This document shows, one piece after another, positions 9,222 through 18,149 of a DNA stretch of 64,000 nt. The notes under the pieces were generated by a model. That model was given only the letters and a program-made list of their open reading frames with translations. It was not told where the DNA came from and did not search any database. Position numbers and translations under genes: made by a program. The stretch lies in NCBI RefSeq assembly GCF_003231285.1, contig NZ_QKNS01000003.1, positions 522,934 through 586,933 on the forward strand. The letters run 5' to 3'. How positions within the stretch are numbered: the first letter of the stretch is position 1; each line of letters begins with the position of its first letter. The DNA comes from Hymenobacter sediminis. GTDB lineage: Bacteria; Bacteroidota; Bacteroidia; Cytophagales; Hymenobacteraceae.

Positions 9222-9950
9222 TCAGGCAGTTTTTTTTCCATTGTGCTTCCGGTCCCACCATACATAGGCTCCAAACAGAAGCAAGCTGACCACCGTGACC
9301 CATAGCAGTCCTGACTTCAATCGTTCACTGTCCTCGCCAAGGTAGGCCAGCAGAGCAATGAGCGGGGCTACCCCTACCACCGTAGCCAGCATAAACCGCA
9401 GGTAGCCCATACGCGCCAGCCCGGCCACAAAGCTGATAGCATCGTCGGAGAGGGCCGGGGAAAGGCGGGCAATAATGACGGCCCACACCCCGTAGCGCTC
9501 CACCACATCCAGTACCTTCTGCTCGTTTTTCTGGCCCAGCACTCGCGTCACGAAGGATTCGCCCAAGGCCCGGCCCAGTCCGTAGCCTACCGAAGAGGCC
9601 ACGATAATGCCCACCAGCGCCAGCAATGAGCCCCACCACGGGCCGTAAGCCAGAATAGCGACCAAAATCAGGAGCACCACGTTGACCACGAACAAGAACA
9701 TCTGGGCCACCATGGCGGCCACTATCACCACGGGACCCCAGTAGCCGAACTGTTGCATCCAGGCGGCAATGCGGGGCTGCTCGCCGCTCTTGAGCACGGT
9801 CCAGCCCTCGCGGATAGTCGACTGAAAATCGGGCCAGGCAAACCAGCAGGCTACGAGCGCCAGCAGCAAGGCAAGCGTGATATACAGCGGAACGTGGTTG
9901 GCTTTCCGGGGAGTAGGCTTGGCCGGGGAAGCAGGGGTAGCGGAAACCAA
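9222..9950 (-). CDS. VTT/DedA-type (TVP38/TMEM64 family) membrane protein
   Basis: About 242 residues from a TTG at 9950; a GTG at 9977 is also possible. The open frame reaches an ATG at 10112 but that would overlap the start of the divergent GH15 gene and add 54 residues unlike the family. A first helix (PLYITLALLLALVACWFAWP) is followed by the VTT core: FVVNVVLLILVAILAYGPWW, then GSLLALVGIIVASSVGYGLG, then a charged loop and ARLSPALSDDAISFVAGL, which carries the conserved R-x-x-P motif. Family members are inner-membrane proteins linked to lipid scrambling and membrane homeostasis. The job in this organism is not evident from its neighbours. Confidence 0.8.
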   Translation of the reverse strand: MVSATPASPAKPTPRKANHVPLYITLALLLALVACWFAWPDFQSTIREGWTVLKSGEQPRIAAWMQQFGYWGPVVIVAAMVAQMFLFVVNVVLLILVAILAYGPWWGSLLALVGIIVASSVGYGLGRALGESFVTRVLGQKNEQKVLDVVERYGVWAVIIARLSPALSDDAISFVAGLARMGYLRFMLATVVGVAPLIALLAYLGEDSERLKSGLLWVTVVSLLLFGAYVWWDRKHNGKKTA

Positions 9951-10105
9951 GAGCAGAGAAGTTGCGGGGTGAGGCACTCGAAAAACAAGGCTTACGCAGC
10001 CCGCTACCAAAAAGCTACGGCAACCCCAGGGCCGCGAGTGGGGTACTACCCTCTGAAAATGCAGCAACCCGGCCGGCTGGCGGTGGGCTGACAACCTCTC
10101 TTCTG

Positions 10106-11893
10106 ATGACAAAACATACCTACGACTTCGGCCTGATCGGCAACTGTGCCTTTCTGGGGCTGATTGGCACCGACACGGCCGTGCGCTGGCTTTGCTGGCC
10201 CCGCTTTGATAGCAGCTTCGTGTTTGGCTCCCTGCTCGACGAAAAAAAGGGCGGCGAATACAGCATTCGGCCCGCTGATGATTCGCTGAGCTTTTCTTCG
10301 CGGCAATACTACCGCAGCAACACCAACGTGCTGTGCACCGAAATTACGGCCCCCGACGGCAGTTACCGCGTCACGGACTTTGCCCCGCGCTTTCAGCAGT
10401 ACGAGCGCTACTACAAGCCCCTGATGTTTATTCGGAAGGTAGAGCCTCTGGAAGGCTCGCCGCGGGTGCGGGTAGCCTGTCGGCCGGTAGGGCAGTACGG
10501 CGAGCTGGAACTTAACCGCCGCCGGAGCTCCAACCATATTGCGTTTCTGGGCTTAGAGGAGGAAATCCGCCTCACTACCAACATTCCGCTGACGTATGTG
10601 CTAGATGAGGAGGATTTCGTGCTCAACGAAACCAAATATCTGGTAATGACCTACGGCGCTCCGCTGGAAGCACCCCTGGAAAGCACTGCTGAGCGTTTCC
10701 TGCGCTCTACCATTGATTACTGGCGCATCTGGGTGAAAAGCACCAGCATCAGTAACTTCCGGCAGGACCAAGTAATCCGCTCGGCGCTGGCACTCAAAAT
10801 TCACCAGTACGAGGACACCGGGGCTATTATTGCGGCTAGCACTACCTCCCTGCCTGAGGCCCCCGGCAGCACCCGCAACTGGGACTACCGCTACTGCTGG
10901 ATGCGCGACACCTATTACATCCTCACGGCCTTCAACAACATTGGTCACTTCGAGGAGATGGAGCGCTACTTCCATTACATCGCCAACATTTCCACCAAAA
11001 TCAAGGGCAAGTACCAGCCGCTGTATGGTATCAGTGGGAAGTCGGAGCTAGTGGAGCAGGAACTACCCCTGGCCGGCTACCTCGGCAACCAGCCCGTGCG
11101 CATTGGCAACGATGCCTACACCCACATCCAAAATGACGTGTACGGACAGGTGCTAGTGGCCCTGCTGCCGCTGTACGTGGACTGTCGCTTCCTGGACCCC
11201 GAGCGGCCCAACCCGGAAAAGCTGGTGTACGAGACCCTCAGCCTGATTGACGCCACCATGGACCAGCCCGATGCCGGCCTCTGGGAATTTCGCAATCTAG
11301 CTCAGTATCACTGCTATACTTACCTGTTTCATTGGGCCGGCAGCCACGCTGCGCGCAAAGTAGCTCGCTCCCTGGGCAATGCCGAAATGGAAGCCCGGGC
11401 CGAGCGTCTGATGCAGGCTGCCGCCGACCACATCGAGCAGTGCTATAACCCTGAGCTGGGTGCCTACACCAACGCCATCGGCTCGCCTCACCTCGATGCC
11501 AGCTCCATGCAGCTCATCCTGATGGGCTACCTCGACCCCACCTCTGAACGGGCCCGCACCCACCTGGCAGCCCTTGAAAAAGAGCTGAAAACGCCGGAAG
11601 GCTTGTTCTACCGCTACCGCCACGCCGATGACTTCGGCACGCCCGAAACCACCTTCCTGATCTGCTCTTTCTGGTATGTAGAGGCCTTGGCGAGCGTGGG
11701 TAGGGTAGAGGAGGCTATTACTGAATTTGAAAAGCTGACCACCTACACCAACCACCTGGGGCTGCTTTCCGAAGACGTAGATGCCAAAACCGGTTCGCAG
11801 TGGGGCAACTTCCCGCAGGCTTACAGCCACGTAGGACTGGTAAACGCCGCCTACCGCATCGCCCAGAAACTGGCTAAACCGAACTTCATCTGA
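10106..11893 (+). CDS. GH15 family glycosidase (glucoamylase- or trehalase-type)
   Basis: About 595 residues, starting MTKHTYDFGLIGNC, the typical N-terminus of bacterial GH15 proteins with no signal peptide, so cytoplasmic. The upstream frame from 9962 lies over the neighbouring promoter region and is not used. An N-terminal beta-sandwich (about 1-230) precedes an alpha/alpha barrel. STRNWDYRYCWMRD (near 255-268) is the conserved first active-site segment. LLSEDVDAKTGSQWGNFPQA followed by YSHVGLVNAA (near 553-580) carries the C-terminal catalytic region. GH15 proteins of this shape include glucoamylases, glucodextranases and trehalases. The convergent otsA-otsB fusion makes trehalose a plausible substrate, which is inference. 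Confidence 0.9.
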   Translation: MTKHTYDFGLIGNCAFLGLIGTDTAVRWLCWPRFDSSFVFGSLLDEKKGGEYSIRPADDSLSFSSRQYYRSNTNVLCTEITAPDGSYRVTDFAPRFQQYERYYKPLMFIRKVEPLEGSPRVRVACRPVGQYGELELNRRRSSNHIAFLGLEEEIRLTTNIPLTYVLDEEDFVLNETKYLVMTYGAPLEAPLESTAERFLRSTIDYWRIWVKSTSISNFRQDQVIRSALALKIHQYEDTGAIIAASTTSLPEAPGSTRNWDYRYCWMRDTYYILTAFNNIGHFEEMERYFHYIANISTKIKGKYQPLYGISGKSELVEQELPLAGYLGNQPVRIGNDAYTHIQNDVYGQVLVALLPLYVDCRFLDPERPNPEKLVYETLSLIDATMDQPDAGLWEFRNLAQYHCYTYLFHWAGSHAARKVARSLGNAEMEARAERLMQAAADHIEQCYNPELGAYTNAIGSPHLDASSMQLILMGYLDPTSERARTHLAALEKELKTPEGLFYRYRHADDFGTPETTFLICSFWYVEALASVGRVEEAITEFEKLTTYTNHLGLLSEDVDAKTGSQWGNFPQAYSHVGLVNAAYRIAQKLAKPNFI

Positions 11894-11909
11894 AAAAGTG
11901 AATCGCTAG

Positions 11910-11980
11910 AGTGTATAGACGAAACTCAGAACTTGTTTCTTGACAAGGGATAATGACGTTCTGGGTTTCATCTATACACT
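11910..11980. repeat. 71-bp imperfect palindrome after the GH15 gene
   Basis: The arms 11910-11932 and 11958-11980 pair over 23 bases with two differences; the left arm begins AGTGTATAGACGAAAC. The inner bases can extend the stem (CTTG/CAAG). It begins 17 bases after the GH15 stop and sits just before a second, perfect hairpin, so it may be a terminator or a small palindromic repeat. Confidence 0.6.
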
Positions 11981-11992
11981 TCTTAAAAGTTC

Positions 11993-12062
11993 CTACCCCC
12001 AGAAAAGCGACAAACCCCTACCTCCGCGCGGAGATAGGGGTTTGTCGCTTTTCTGGGGGTAG
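11993..12062. terminator. Very long bidirectional hairpin between GH15 and otsAB
   Basis: A perfect 28-bp stem begins CTACCCCCAGAAAAGCGACA and continues, after one mismatch, into CTCCGC/GCGGAG. The base (CTACCCCCA...TGGGGGTAG) is the same as in the hairpin at 2596-2661. It separates convergent genes. Confidence 0.85.
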
Positions 12063-12068
12063 CAGGCG

Positions 12069-14243
12069 CTATAGCAGGCTGCGCAGCAGATTGCGAACCT
12101 CCGTAGGGGAAGGAATATTGAAGCGAGCTAAAGAACGGGCGCCGGATCCTACTTTGAGGGTATAGGCTTCCTCGGGCAGGGCCCGGAACGTGTCCTCATC
12201 CGTGCGGTCATCGCCGAGGGCCAGGATGAAGCTGGGATTATACGCCGCCAGCCAGCGGGCAGCTGCCGTGCCTTTGTTGATGCCAGCCGTTTTCACCTCA
12301 ATTACCTTGTTGCCCTCCATCACCTGTAGCTCGGTGTTAGAAGTCATAAAGGTGAGGTGGTTCAGTAGCTCTCGGGCCCGGACGTCGCCCAGTTCCACGT
12401 CGGCGCGGCGGTAATGCCACACCAGGGAGTAATCTTTGTCCTCAATAAAGGAGCCGGCCGTGCGCGCCACGTACATCTCCATAATGGGTCGGATGTCCTG
12501 CTTCCAGTTGTTGTTCAGAGGTTGGAATAGCTGCCAGTCCTCGCTGGCCGGCCGCAGCCATACGCCGTGTTCCGCAATGAAATCGAGGGGTAGGTGGCCC
12601 AGCCAGTTCTGCAGGGTTTTCCGGTCGCGGCCACTGATGATCACCACATGATTCTGCGGATCAGCCGTTAGGGCCTGCAGCAGCAGCAGCAGTTCCTGGT
12701 CGGGCTTAGCACGCTGGGGGAGGTTGTGGAACGGCATCAGCGTGCCATCGTAGTCGAGCAGGAGCAGCCGCTGATTGGCAGCCCGAAACTCTTCCACCAT
12801 TTGCGCCGTGACCTCCGGCGTTAGCATCTCCGTAGCCAACGTAAGCTGCTTGATTTTGCTGTAAGCCAGGCGGTCCATAAAGAGCTTGGTCCAGGCAAAC
12901 ACGTCGTATTGCCGCACCAGAGCGCGCATGGAGGCCATCCGGTGTTCCTGCTCATCCTCAGACATCACCAAGGCATCGTGCATGGCCTCGGCTAGCTGTC
13001 GGGTATCAGTAGGGTTAATGATGAGAGCATCCGACAGTTCCCGGGCAGCCCCGGCTCGCTCGCTCAAGATCAGCACGCCCCGGTTATCGGCCTTGCTGGC
13101 TACAAACTCCTTGGCCACCAAGTTCATACCGTCGCGCATGGGGGTTACCAGCGCTACCTCAGCCAAGCGGTACAAGGCCGAAAGCTCCTCGAGAGGGAAG
13201 GAGCGGTAAAAGTAATGAATGGGCGTCCAGGTGATGGTGCGATATTGGGCGTTGATGCGCCCCACCAGTTCGTCAATTTCCTCTTTTAGGGCAGCGTACT
13301 GGGCTACTTGGTCGCGGGAGGGCACCACCACCATAATCAGGCTGACTTGCTCGCGCCACTCGGGGTAGCGCTGCAGCAATACCTCAAAGGCCCGCAAACG
13401 CTCGGCAATACCCTTGGAGTAATCAAGCCGGTCGATGGAAAGAATAACGCGGGTGTCGCGTAGCGCAGCACGGTATTCAGCTTCGTGCTGCTGAGCGGCC
13501 TCAGAGGCGGCTACCTCAGCGAAGCGCCCGTAGTCAATGCCCATTGGGAAGGCATCGATGAGGACGGTTCGGTTGGCCATTTCAATCTGCCCATTGGTAG
13601 AAGAAAGCCCCAGCACCTGCGACACAGCGCTCAGGAAGTGGCGCATGTAGCCAAACGTGTGGAACCCGATCAGGTCGGCACCCAGCATACCGCGCAACAT
13701 CTCCGAGCGCCAGGGCAGCGCTCGAATCAGCTCGTGGGAAGGAAACGGAATGTGCAGAAAAAAACCAATGGTGCAGTCGGGGCGGGCCTTGCGCAGCATT
13801 TCGGGCAGCAGTAGTAACTGGTAGTCGTGCACCCAAATGGTGTCTTCGGGGCCGGCCAGCTCCAGCACGGCCCGGCAGAATTTCTCATTCACCGCCACGT
13901 AAGCCTCCCAGTGAGCTTGCTCGTAGGTAGCGTACTGTGGGAAGTAGTGGAAAGTAGGCCAGAGGGTAGAGTTGCTGAAGCCCTCGTAGAAGTCGCGTAT
14001 TTCCGATTCGGTCAGGAACACTGGCGCCATGCTATCGGCGCTCAACTCCTTTTCTATGTGTTGCTCTTCGGATTCTTCCTCCACAAAGAGCCCGGGCCAG
14101 CCTACCCACACATTGCCGTCCTGCCGATAGATGGAGCCTAATCCGGTAGCCAGCCCACCTTCGCTGGGCTGAAACGTGAGGCTATCTTCAGTGCGCTGAA
14201 CTTTGGTAGGAAGACGGTTCGAAACAATAATTGTGCGGGACAT
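12069..14243 (-). CDS. otsA-otsB fusion: Bifunctional trehalose-6-phosphate synthase/phosphatase
   Basis: 724 residues. The GT20 synthase domain is at about 1-470: IIVSNRLP at the N-terminus, SEGGLATGLGS for the phosphate-binding loop, WVHDYQLLLLPEML, and SIDRLDYSKGI for nucleotide-sugar binding. A HAD-type phosphatase domain is at about 485-720: LLLLDYDGTLMPF (DxDGT, near 494-498), VVIISGRD, and LALGDDRTDEDTF for the metal-binding end. It makes trehalose-6-phosphate from UDP-glucose and glucose-6-phosphate and then dephosphorylates it. Two-domain fusions are common in Bacteroidota. It is cytosolic; trehalose serves osmotic and desiccation tolerance. The stop lies seven bases from the shared hairpin with the GH15 gene, suggesting a synthesis/turnover pair. 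Confidence 0.95.
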   Translation of the reverse strand: MSRTIIVSNRLPTKVQRTEDSLTFQPSEGGLATGLGSIYRQDGNVWVGWPGLFVEEESEEQHIEKELSADSMAPVFLTESEIRDFYEGFSNSTLWPTFHYFPQYATYEQAHWEAYVAVNEKFCRAVLELAGPEDTIWVHDYQLLLLPEMLRKARPDCTIGFFLHIPFPSHELIRALPWRSEMLRGMLGADLIGFHTFGYMRHFLSAVSQVLGLSSTNGQIEMANRTVLIDAFPMGIDYGRFAEVAASEAAQQHEAEYRAALRDTRVILSIDRLDYSKGIAERLRAFEVLLQRYPEWREQVSLIMVVVPSRDQVAQYAALKEEIDELVGRINAQYRTITWTPIHYFYRSFPLEELSALYRLAEVALVTPMRDGMNLVAKEFVASKADNRGVLILSERAGAARELSDALIINPTDTRQLAEAMHDALVMSEDEQEHRMASMRALVRQYDVFAWTKLFMDRLAYSKIKQLTLATEMLTPEVTAQMVEEFRAANQRLLLLDYDGTLMPFHNLPQRAKPDQELLLLLQALTADPQNHVVIISGRDRKTLQNWLGHLPLDFIAEHGVWLRPASEDWQLFQPLNNNWKQDIRPIMEMYVARTAGSFIEDKDYSLVWHYRRADVELGDVRARELLNHLTFMTSNTELQVMEGNKVIEVKTAGINKGTAAARWLAAYNPSFILALGDDRTDEDTFRALPEEAYTLKVGSGARSLARFNIPSPTEVRNLLRSLL

Positions 14244-14560
14244 GAGCCGTTGCAGAATGATGATTATCCCCCCTTACGGGAGAAAACGGCGTTTAGCCGT
14301 TATTTTTTCTGCTCACGTATGTCGTCGTATGGGCAGTGTGGAGCTTGGCTGAACGGTATAGAGTGGCGTATAGGTGTTCCTATTGTCCGCATAATCAGGC
14401 ACCTACCCCCATCTGGCGGGGCAACCCTACCCAGCGGGGTAACCATACCCCGGCCAGCTCCTGCCGGCGGGTTGGGAGCAGGGGAGGGGGTAGAAAAGAA
14501 AAACCCGCTCACCGGGAAGATGAGCGGGTTTTAAGGAAGAGAGCCAAAACGGTAGGCGAG
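14244..14560. other. Intergenic region upstream of otsAB
   Basis: 317 bases with no gene. AACGGCGTTTAGCCGTT (14285-14301) is a small palindrome close to the otsAB start, and 14499-14532 holds the tRNA terminator. No clear TAnnTTTG box was found for otsAB. Confidence 0.5.
14499..14532 (-). terminator. Terminator of the second tRNA-Glu
   Basis: AAAACCCGCTCA pairs with TGAGCGGGTTTT, 28 bases past the tRNA 3' end on the minus strand. Confidence 0.75.
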
Positions 14561-14632
14561 TAGTCCGTAGGGGAATCGAACCCCTGTTGGCAGAATGAAA
14601 ATCTGCAGTCCTAACCCCTAGACGAACGGACC
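14561..14632 (-). tRNA. tRNA-Glu (anticodon UUC), copy 2
   Basis: Base for base identical to the tRNA at 9040-9111: loop TTTTCAT with anticodon TTC, acceptor GGTCCGT/ACGGACT. Similarity continues upstream through the leader (TAATCTGG and AAAACGGAA) and the promoter, but not downstream. Confidence 0.97.
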
Positions 14633-14664
14633 AGATTACGCGGCCTTGTTCCGTTTTGGTGATG

Positions 14665-14694
14665 CAAAGATAGGAAGCCAAACATTCAGCGCAA
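14665..14694 (-). promoter_or_regulatory. Promoter of tRNA-Glu copy 2
   Basis: The minus strand reads TTG, 19 bases, TATCTTTG, with the same boxes and spacing as copy 1; the spacer sequence is partly diverged. Confidence 0.8.
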
Positions 14695-14840
14695 TACCCG
14701 GTTTTGAAAAAAATCTGCCCTGCGGGGTAAATTGGCTGATTTTCAAGCCGAAATTTTTTGACGGGCGAGGCTAGTGGCCGCCGGGCTGCTTATGCTTTCC
14801 GGGGTTCTCCCAGGGCCTTATTATAGGATATTGGGATTGA

Positions 14841-15941
<1,101 letters not shown>

Positions 15942-15965
15942 GCTTTCGGGCTTTCTGCTGATTTA

Positions 15966-16000
15966 AAGCCGCCTGCCTGGGAAACCGGGCAGGCGGTTTT
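15966..16000 (+). terminator. Terminator of gap
   Basis: AAGCCGCCTGCC pairs with GGCAGGCGGTTTT, ending in a T run, 25 bases after the gap stop. Confidence 0.85.
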
Positions 16001-16133
16001 GTTTGCGTTTTTAGGGTAGGTAGCGTGTGGTGAGAGCATACGACACAACCGGAAACGAAGCACCATGCGGAAGTCGTCGGCCTCCTACCTTCTCAACAGC
16101 CTGCAAGCTGCTGCTTCGTTGCGGCCGCTTGCA

Positions 16134-16166
16134 TTGATGCCGCTCCGCTAGCTGGCTCTATCTTTA
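16134..16166 (+). promoter_or_regulatory. Promoter of the lipid kinase gene
   Basis: TTG, 22 bases, then TATCTTTA (7 of 8), followed by a GC-light leader rich in TTTCAC/TTCACC words ending at the GTG start. Confidence 0.5.
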
Positions 16167-16201
16167 ACTCGCCATTTCACTACTTCACCATCTCACCGCT
16201 C

Positions 16202-17068
16202 GTGCGCATCTGCTTTATTCTGAACCCGACTTCTGGCACCAACCGCACCCAAGACGTGCCCGCGCTGCTCACGCGCTACGCCACTGCCGCCGGAGCCGAC
16301 TTCGAAATCAGGCCCACGCAATACGCCGGGCACGGGGAGGAACTGGCGCGCTTAGCGGCCACTGAGGGGTGCCGGGTGGTAGTGGCCGTGGGCGGCGACG
16401 GCACGGTGAATGAGGTGGCCCGCGGGTTGCTGGGTAGTACGGCGGCTTTGGGCATTGTGCCCCGCGGCTCGGGCAACGGCTTGGCCCGCCACCTGCGCCT
16501 ACCCCTTGATTTGCCGGGAGCCGTGCGCCGGGCCTGCCAGCCCACCTTTCAGCGCATCGATGCGGGCCGCATCAATGGGCGCTGGTTTTTCTGCACGGCT
16601 GGCTTGGGATTTGATGCCCACGTAAGCAAGATGTTTGCCCAGGCCGGCACGCGGGGGCTGAGTACCTACGTGAAGGTAGCCTTGCGCGAATACCGCTCCT
16701 ACCGGTCCGTACCGGTGCAGGTGGAGCTGAATGGGCAGGTAGTAGAAACCAACTGCTACGTGCTGGCCTTTGCTAATGCCACTCAGTACGGCAACAATGC
16801 CTACATCGCGCCCCGCGCCAATATTCAGGATGGACTGCTGGATGTGTGCCTGATTGATGCGCTGCCGTTGCTGCGGGCGGTGCGGGTAGGGGTAGGGCTA
16901 GCCCTGGGCACGCTGCCTACCTCCGGCGGAGCCGTGTACCACACCAGCCACCACATCCGCGTCCGGACCCAGCACCTGCTTGGCTTCCACGTAGATGGAG
17001 ACTACGCCGGCGACGCCACCGAATTTGAGGTACAACTCACGCCTCAGGCCCTGGAGGTAGCGGTGTAG
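16202..17068 (+). CDS. Diacylglycerol/lipid kinase family protein (YegS-like)
   Basis: 288 residues from a GTG start; MRICFILNPTSGT is the expected N-terminus. VVAVGGDGTVNEVARGL (near 62-78) is the GGDGT nucleotide-binding motif of the DAGK catalytic domain, and GIVPRGSGNGLARHL follows, as in YegS/BmrU/DgkB. The C-terminal half (about 120-285) is the beta-sandwich lid with FCTAGLGFDAHVSK and a final HVDGD. Such enzymes phosphorylate diacylglycerol, sphingolipid bases or related lipids. Bacteroidota make sphingolipids, so a sphingosine-type substrate is possible, but the sequence alone does not decide. The promoter at 16134-16166 suggests its own transcript. Confidence 0.88.
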   Translation: MRICFILNPTSGTNRTQDVPALLTRYATAAGADFEIRPTQYAGHGEELARLAATEGCRVVVAVGGDGTVNEVARGLLGSTAALGIVPRGSGNGLARHLRLPLDLPGAVRRACQPTFQRIDAGRINGRWFFCTAGLGFDAHVSKMFAQAGTRGLSTYVKVALREYRSYRSVPVQVELNGQVVETNCYVLAFANATQYGNNAYIAPRANIQDGLLDVCLIDALPLLRAVRVGVGLALGTLPTSGGAVYHTSHHIRVRTQHLLGFHVDGDYAGDATEFEVQLTPQALEVAV

Positions 17069-17077
17069 CAATGAGAC

Positions 17078-17153
17078 GGTGAACTTGCGAAATGGTGAGT
17101 TTGCTGTTCTCTTTGCACGTTGGTGCCTCAACTCACTATTTCACAAGTTCATC
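17078..17153. repeat. Inverted repeat flanking the SUI1 gene promoter
   Basis: The arms 17078-17101 and 17130-17153 match in inverted orientation at 21 of 24 bases (consensus GRTGAACTTGYGAAATRGTG plus AGTT). The spacer holds the -7 box, and the right arm ends two bases before the ATG at 17156. Related TTTCAC/GTGAAA tracts lie at 6417-6458 and 16170-16200. Confidence 0.65.
17085..17115 (+). promoter_or_regulatory. Promoter of the SUI1-family gene
   Basis: TTG, 20 bases, then TCTCTTTG (7 of 8 to TAnnTTTG). The TTG lies in the left arm of the inverted repeat. Confidence 0.45.
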
Positions 17154-17155
17154 AT

Positions 17156-17500
17156 ATGAAAGCCAATAAAAACCGCCGCGAAGGGGTCGTGTACTCCACC
17201 AACCCCGATTTTGAATACCAAGAAACGGGTGATGACACCGTGGCTACATTGCCTCCGCAGCAGCAAAACCTGCGCGTGCAGCTTGATAAAAAAGCCCGGG
17301 GTGGCAAGCAGGTTACGCTCATCACGGGCTTTGTAGGGCAGGAGGCTGATTTGCAGGAGCTGGGCAAACTGCTCAAGACCAAATGCGCGGTGGGCGGCAA
17401 CGTGAAGGATGGCGAAATCCTCATCCAGGGCGACTTCCGTGACAAAGTAATGGCCGTGCTGCTGGAGAAGGGCTACAAAGCCAAGAAAGCGGGCGGGTAG
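17156..17500 (+). CDS. SUI1/eIF1-family translation factor (YciH-like)
   Basis: 114 residues starting [10 protein letters not shown]; the TTG at 17120 would place the start inside the promoter leader and is less likely. The SUI1 fold covers about 38-110: [20 protein letters not shown] is the positively charged beta-hairpin, and [20 protein letters not shown] is the signature strand-loop with TKCAVGG, as in YciH and archaeal aIF1. Homologues help start-codon fidelity; in E. coli YciH affects non-canonical initiation and stress translation. The gene is flanked by inverted repeats and appears to be its own transcript. Confidence 0.9.
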   Translation: MKANKNRREGVVYSTNPDFEYQETGDDTVATLPPQQQNLRVQLDKKARGGKQVTLITGFVGQEADLQELGKLLKTKCAVGGNVKDGEILIQGDFRDKVMAVLLEKGYKAKKAGG

Positions 17501-17712
17501 TTGGCAGCGGCTTCCCGGTAGCACCCGTATAAGGCCTCCGTGCTTGTCACGGCCGCTTGGCCTGCTACTGTGGCGGGCTGGAAACGGCGCGGAACAGTAG
17601 CCAGGTTTGGCAGTAAGCCTTGTACTAATTGCTTATTGTCGGACCCCGTCCGCTCTCCTCTTGGCCCGGCCAGCACAAACTTCCGCGGCTTCTACCTCTC
17701 TTCTGGCCTGAT

Positions 17713-18144
17713 ATGCCTGCTGCTCCTGAGACCATAACTGTGTATACCCAGGCCGAAGAGGTCGTAATCAGCGCCGTGCAGTGGCTTAAGCTCGGGGTTG
17801 AAACCGTGGGGGCCCTGACCATTGCGCTGGGCATTGGGGTAGCGGCCCGCCTGTTTCTAAAAGCCCTGCTGGCCCGGCGTACCGCCGATTTTACGGCCAT
17901 CCGCCTGACGCTGGCGCGCTACTTGGCGCTGGCCTTGGAGTTTCAGCTTGGCGCCGATATTCTCTCCACGGCCATTGCGCCAAGTTGGGAGCAGATCGGC
18001 AAGCTCGGAGCCATTGCCGTTATCCGGACGGCCCTCAACTTCTTTCTCTCCAAGGAAATGAACGATGAGCGCCAGAGCGGGGCCGAACAGCACGTAACCA
18101 GCCGGGCCACCGGCGAACTGCCGGCGCCTCCTACCGCCGGGTAA
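17713..18144 (+). CDS. DUF1622 family membrane protein
   Basis: 143 residues from ATG 17713; a frame open to 17629 has no supporting features. Two or three hydrophobic segments are visible: VQWLKLGVETVGALTIALGI (about 20-45), YLALALEFQLGADILSTAIA (about 70-90) and IGKLGAIAVIRTALNFFL (about 95-115). The RTALNFFLSKEM ending of the last helix is the hallmark of the DUF1622 family. Function unknown; it lies in the inner membrane by prediction. The proline- and glycine-rich tail is likely disordered. It is convergent with kdsB with only five bases between stops and no visible hairpin. Confidence 0.8.
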   Translation: MPAAPETITVYTQAEEVVISAVQWLKLGVETVGALTIALGIGVAARLFLKALLARRTADFTAIRLTLARYLALALEFQLGADILSTAIAPSWEQIGKLGAIAVIRTALNFFLSKEMNDERQSGAEQHVTSRATGELPAPPTAG

Positions 18145-18149
18145 GCCCG

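Noticed and set aside
9951..10112. 54-residue extension of the VTT-domain protein from ATG 10112
   Set aside because: It overlaps the divergent GH15 start and has no family support, though the true start (9950 or 9977) is not certain.
8975..14681. Small minus-strand frames across both tRNA-Glu genes (8975-9169 and 14427-14681) with similar peptide
   Set aside because: The shared peptide is only the translation of the identical tRNA sequences and is not a protein family.
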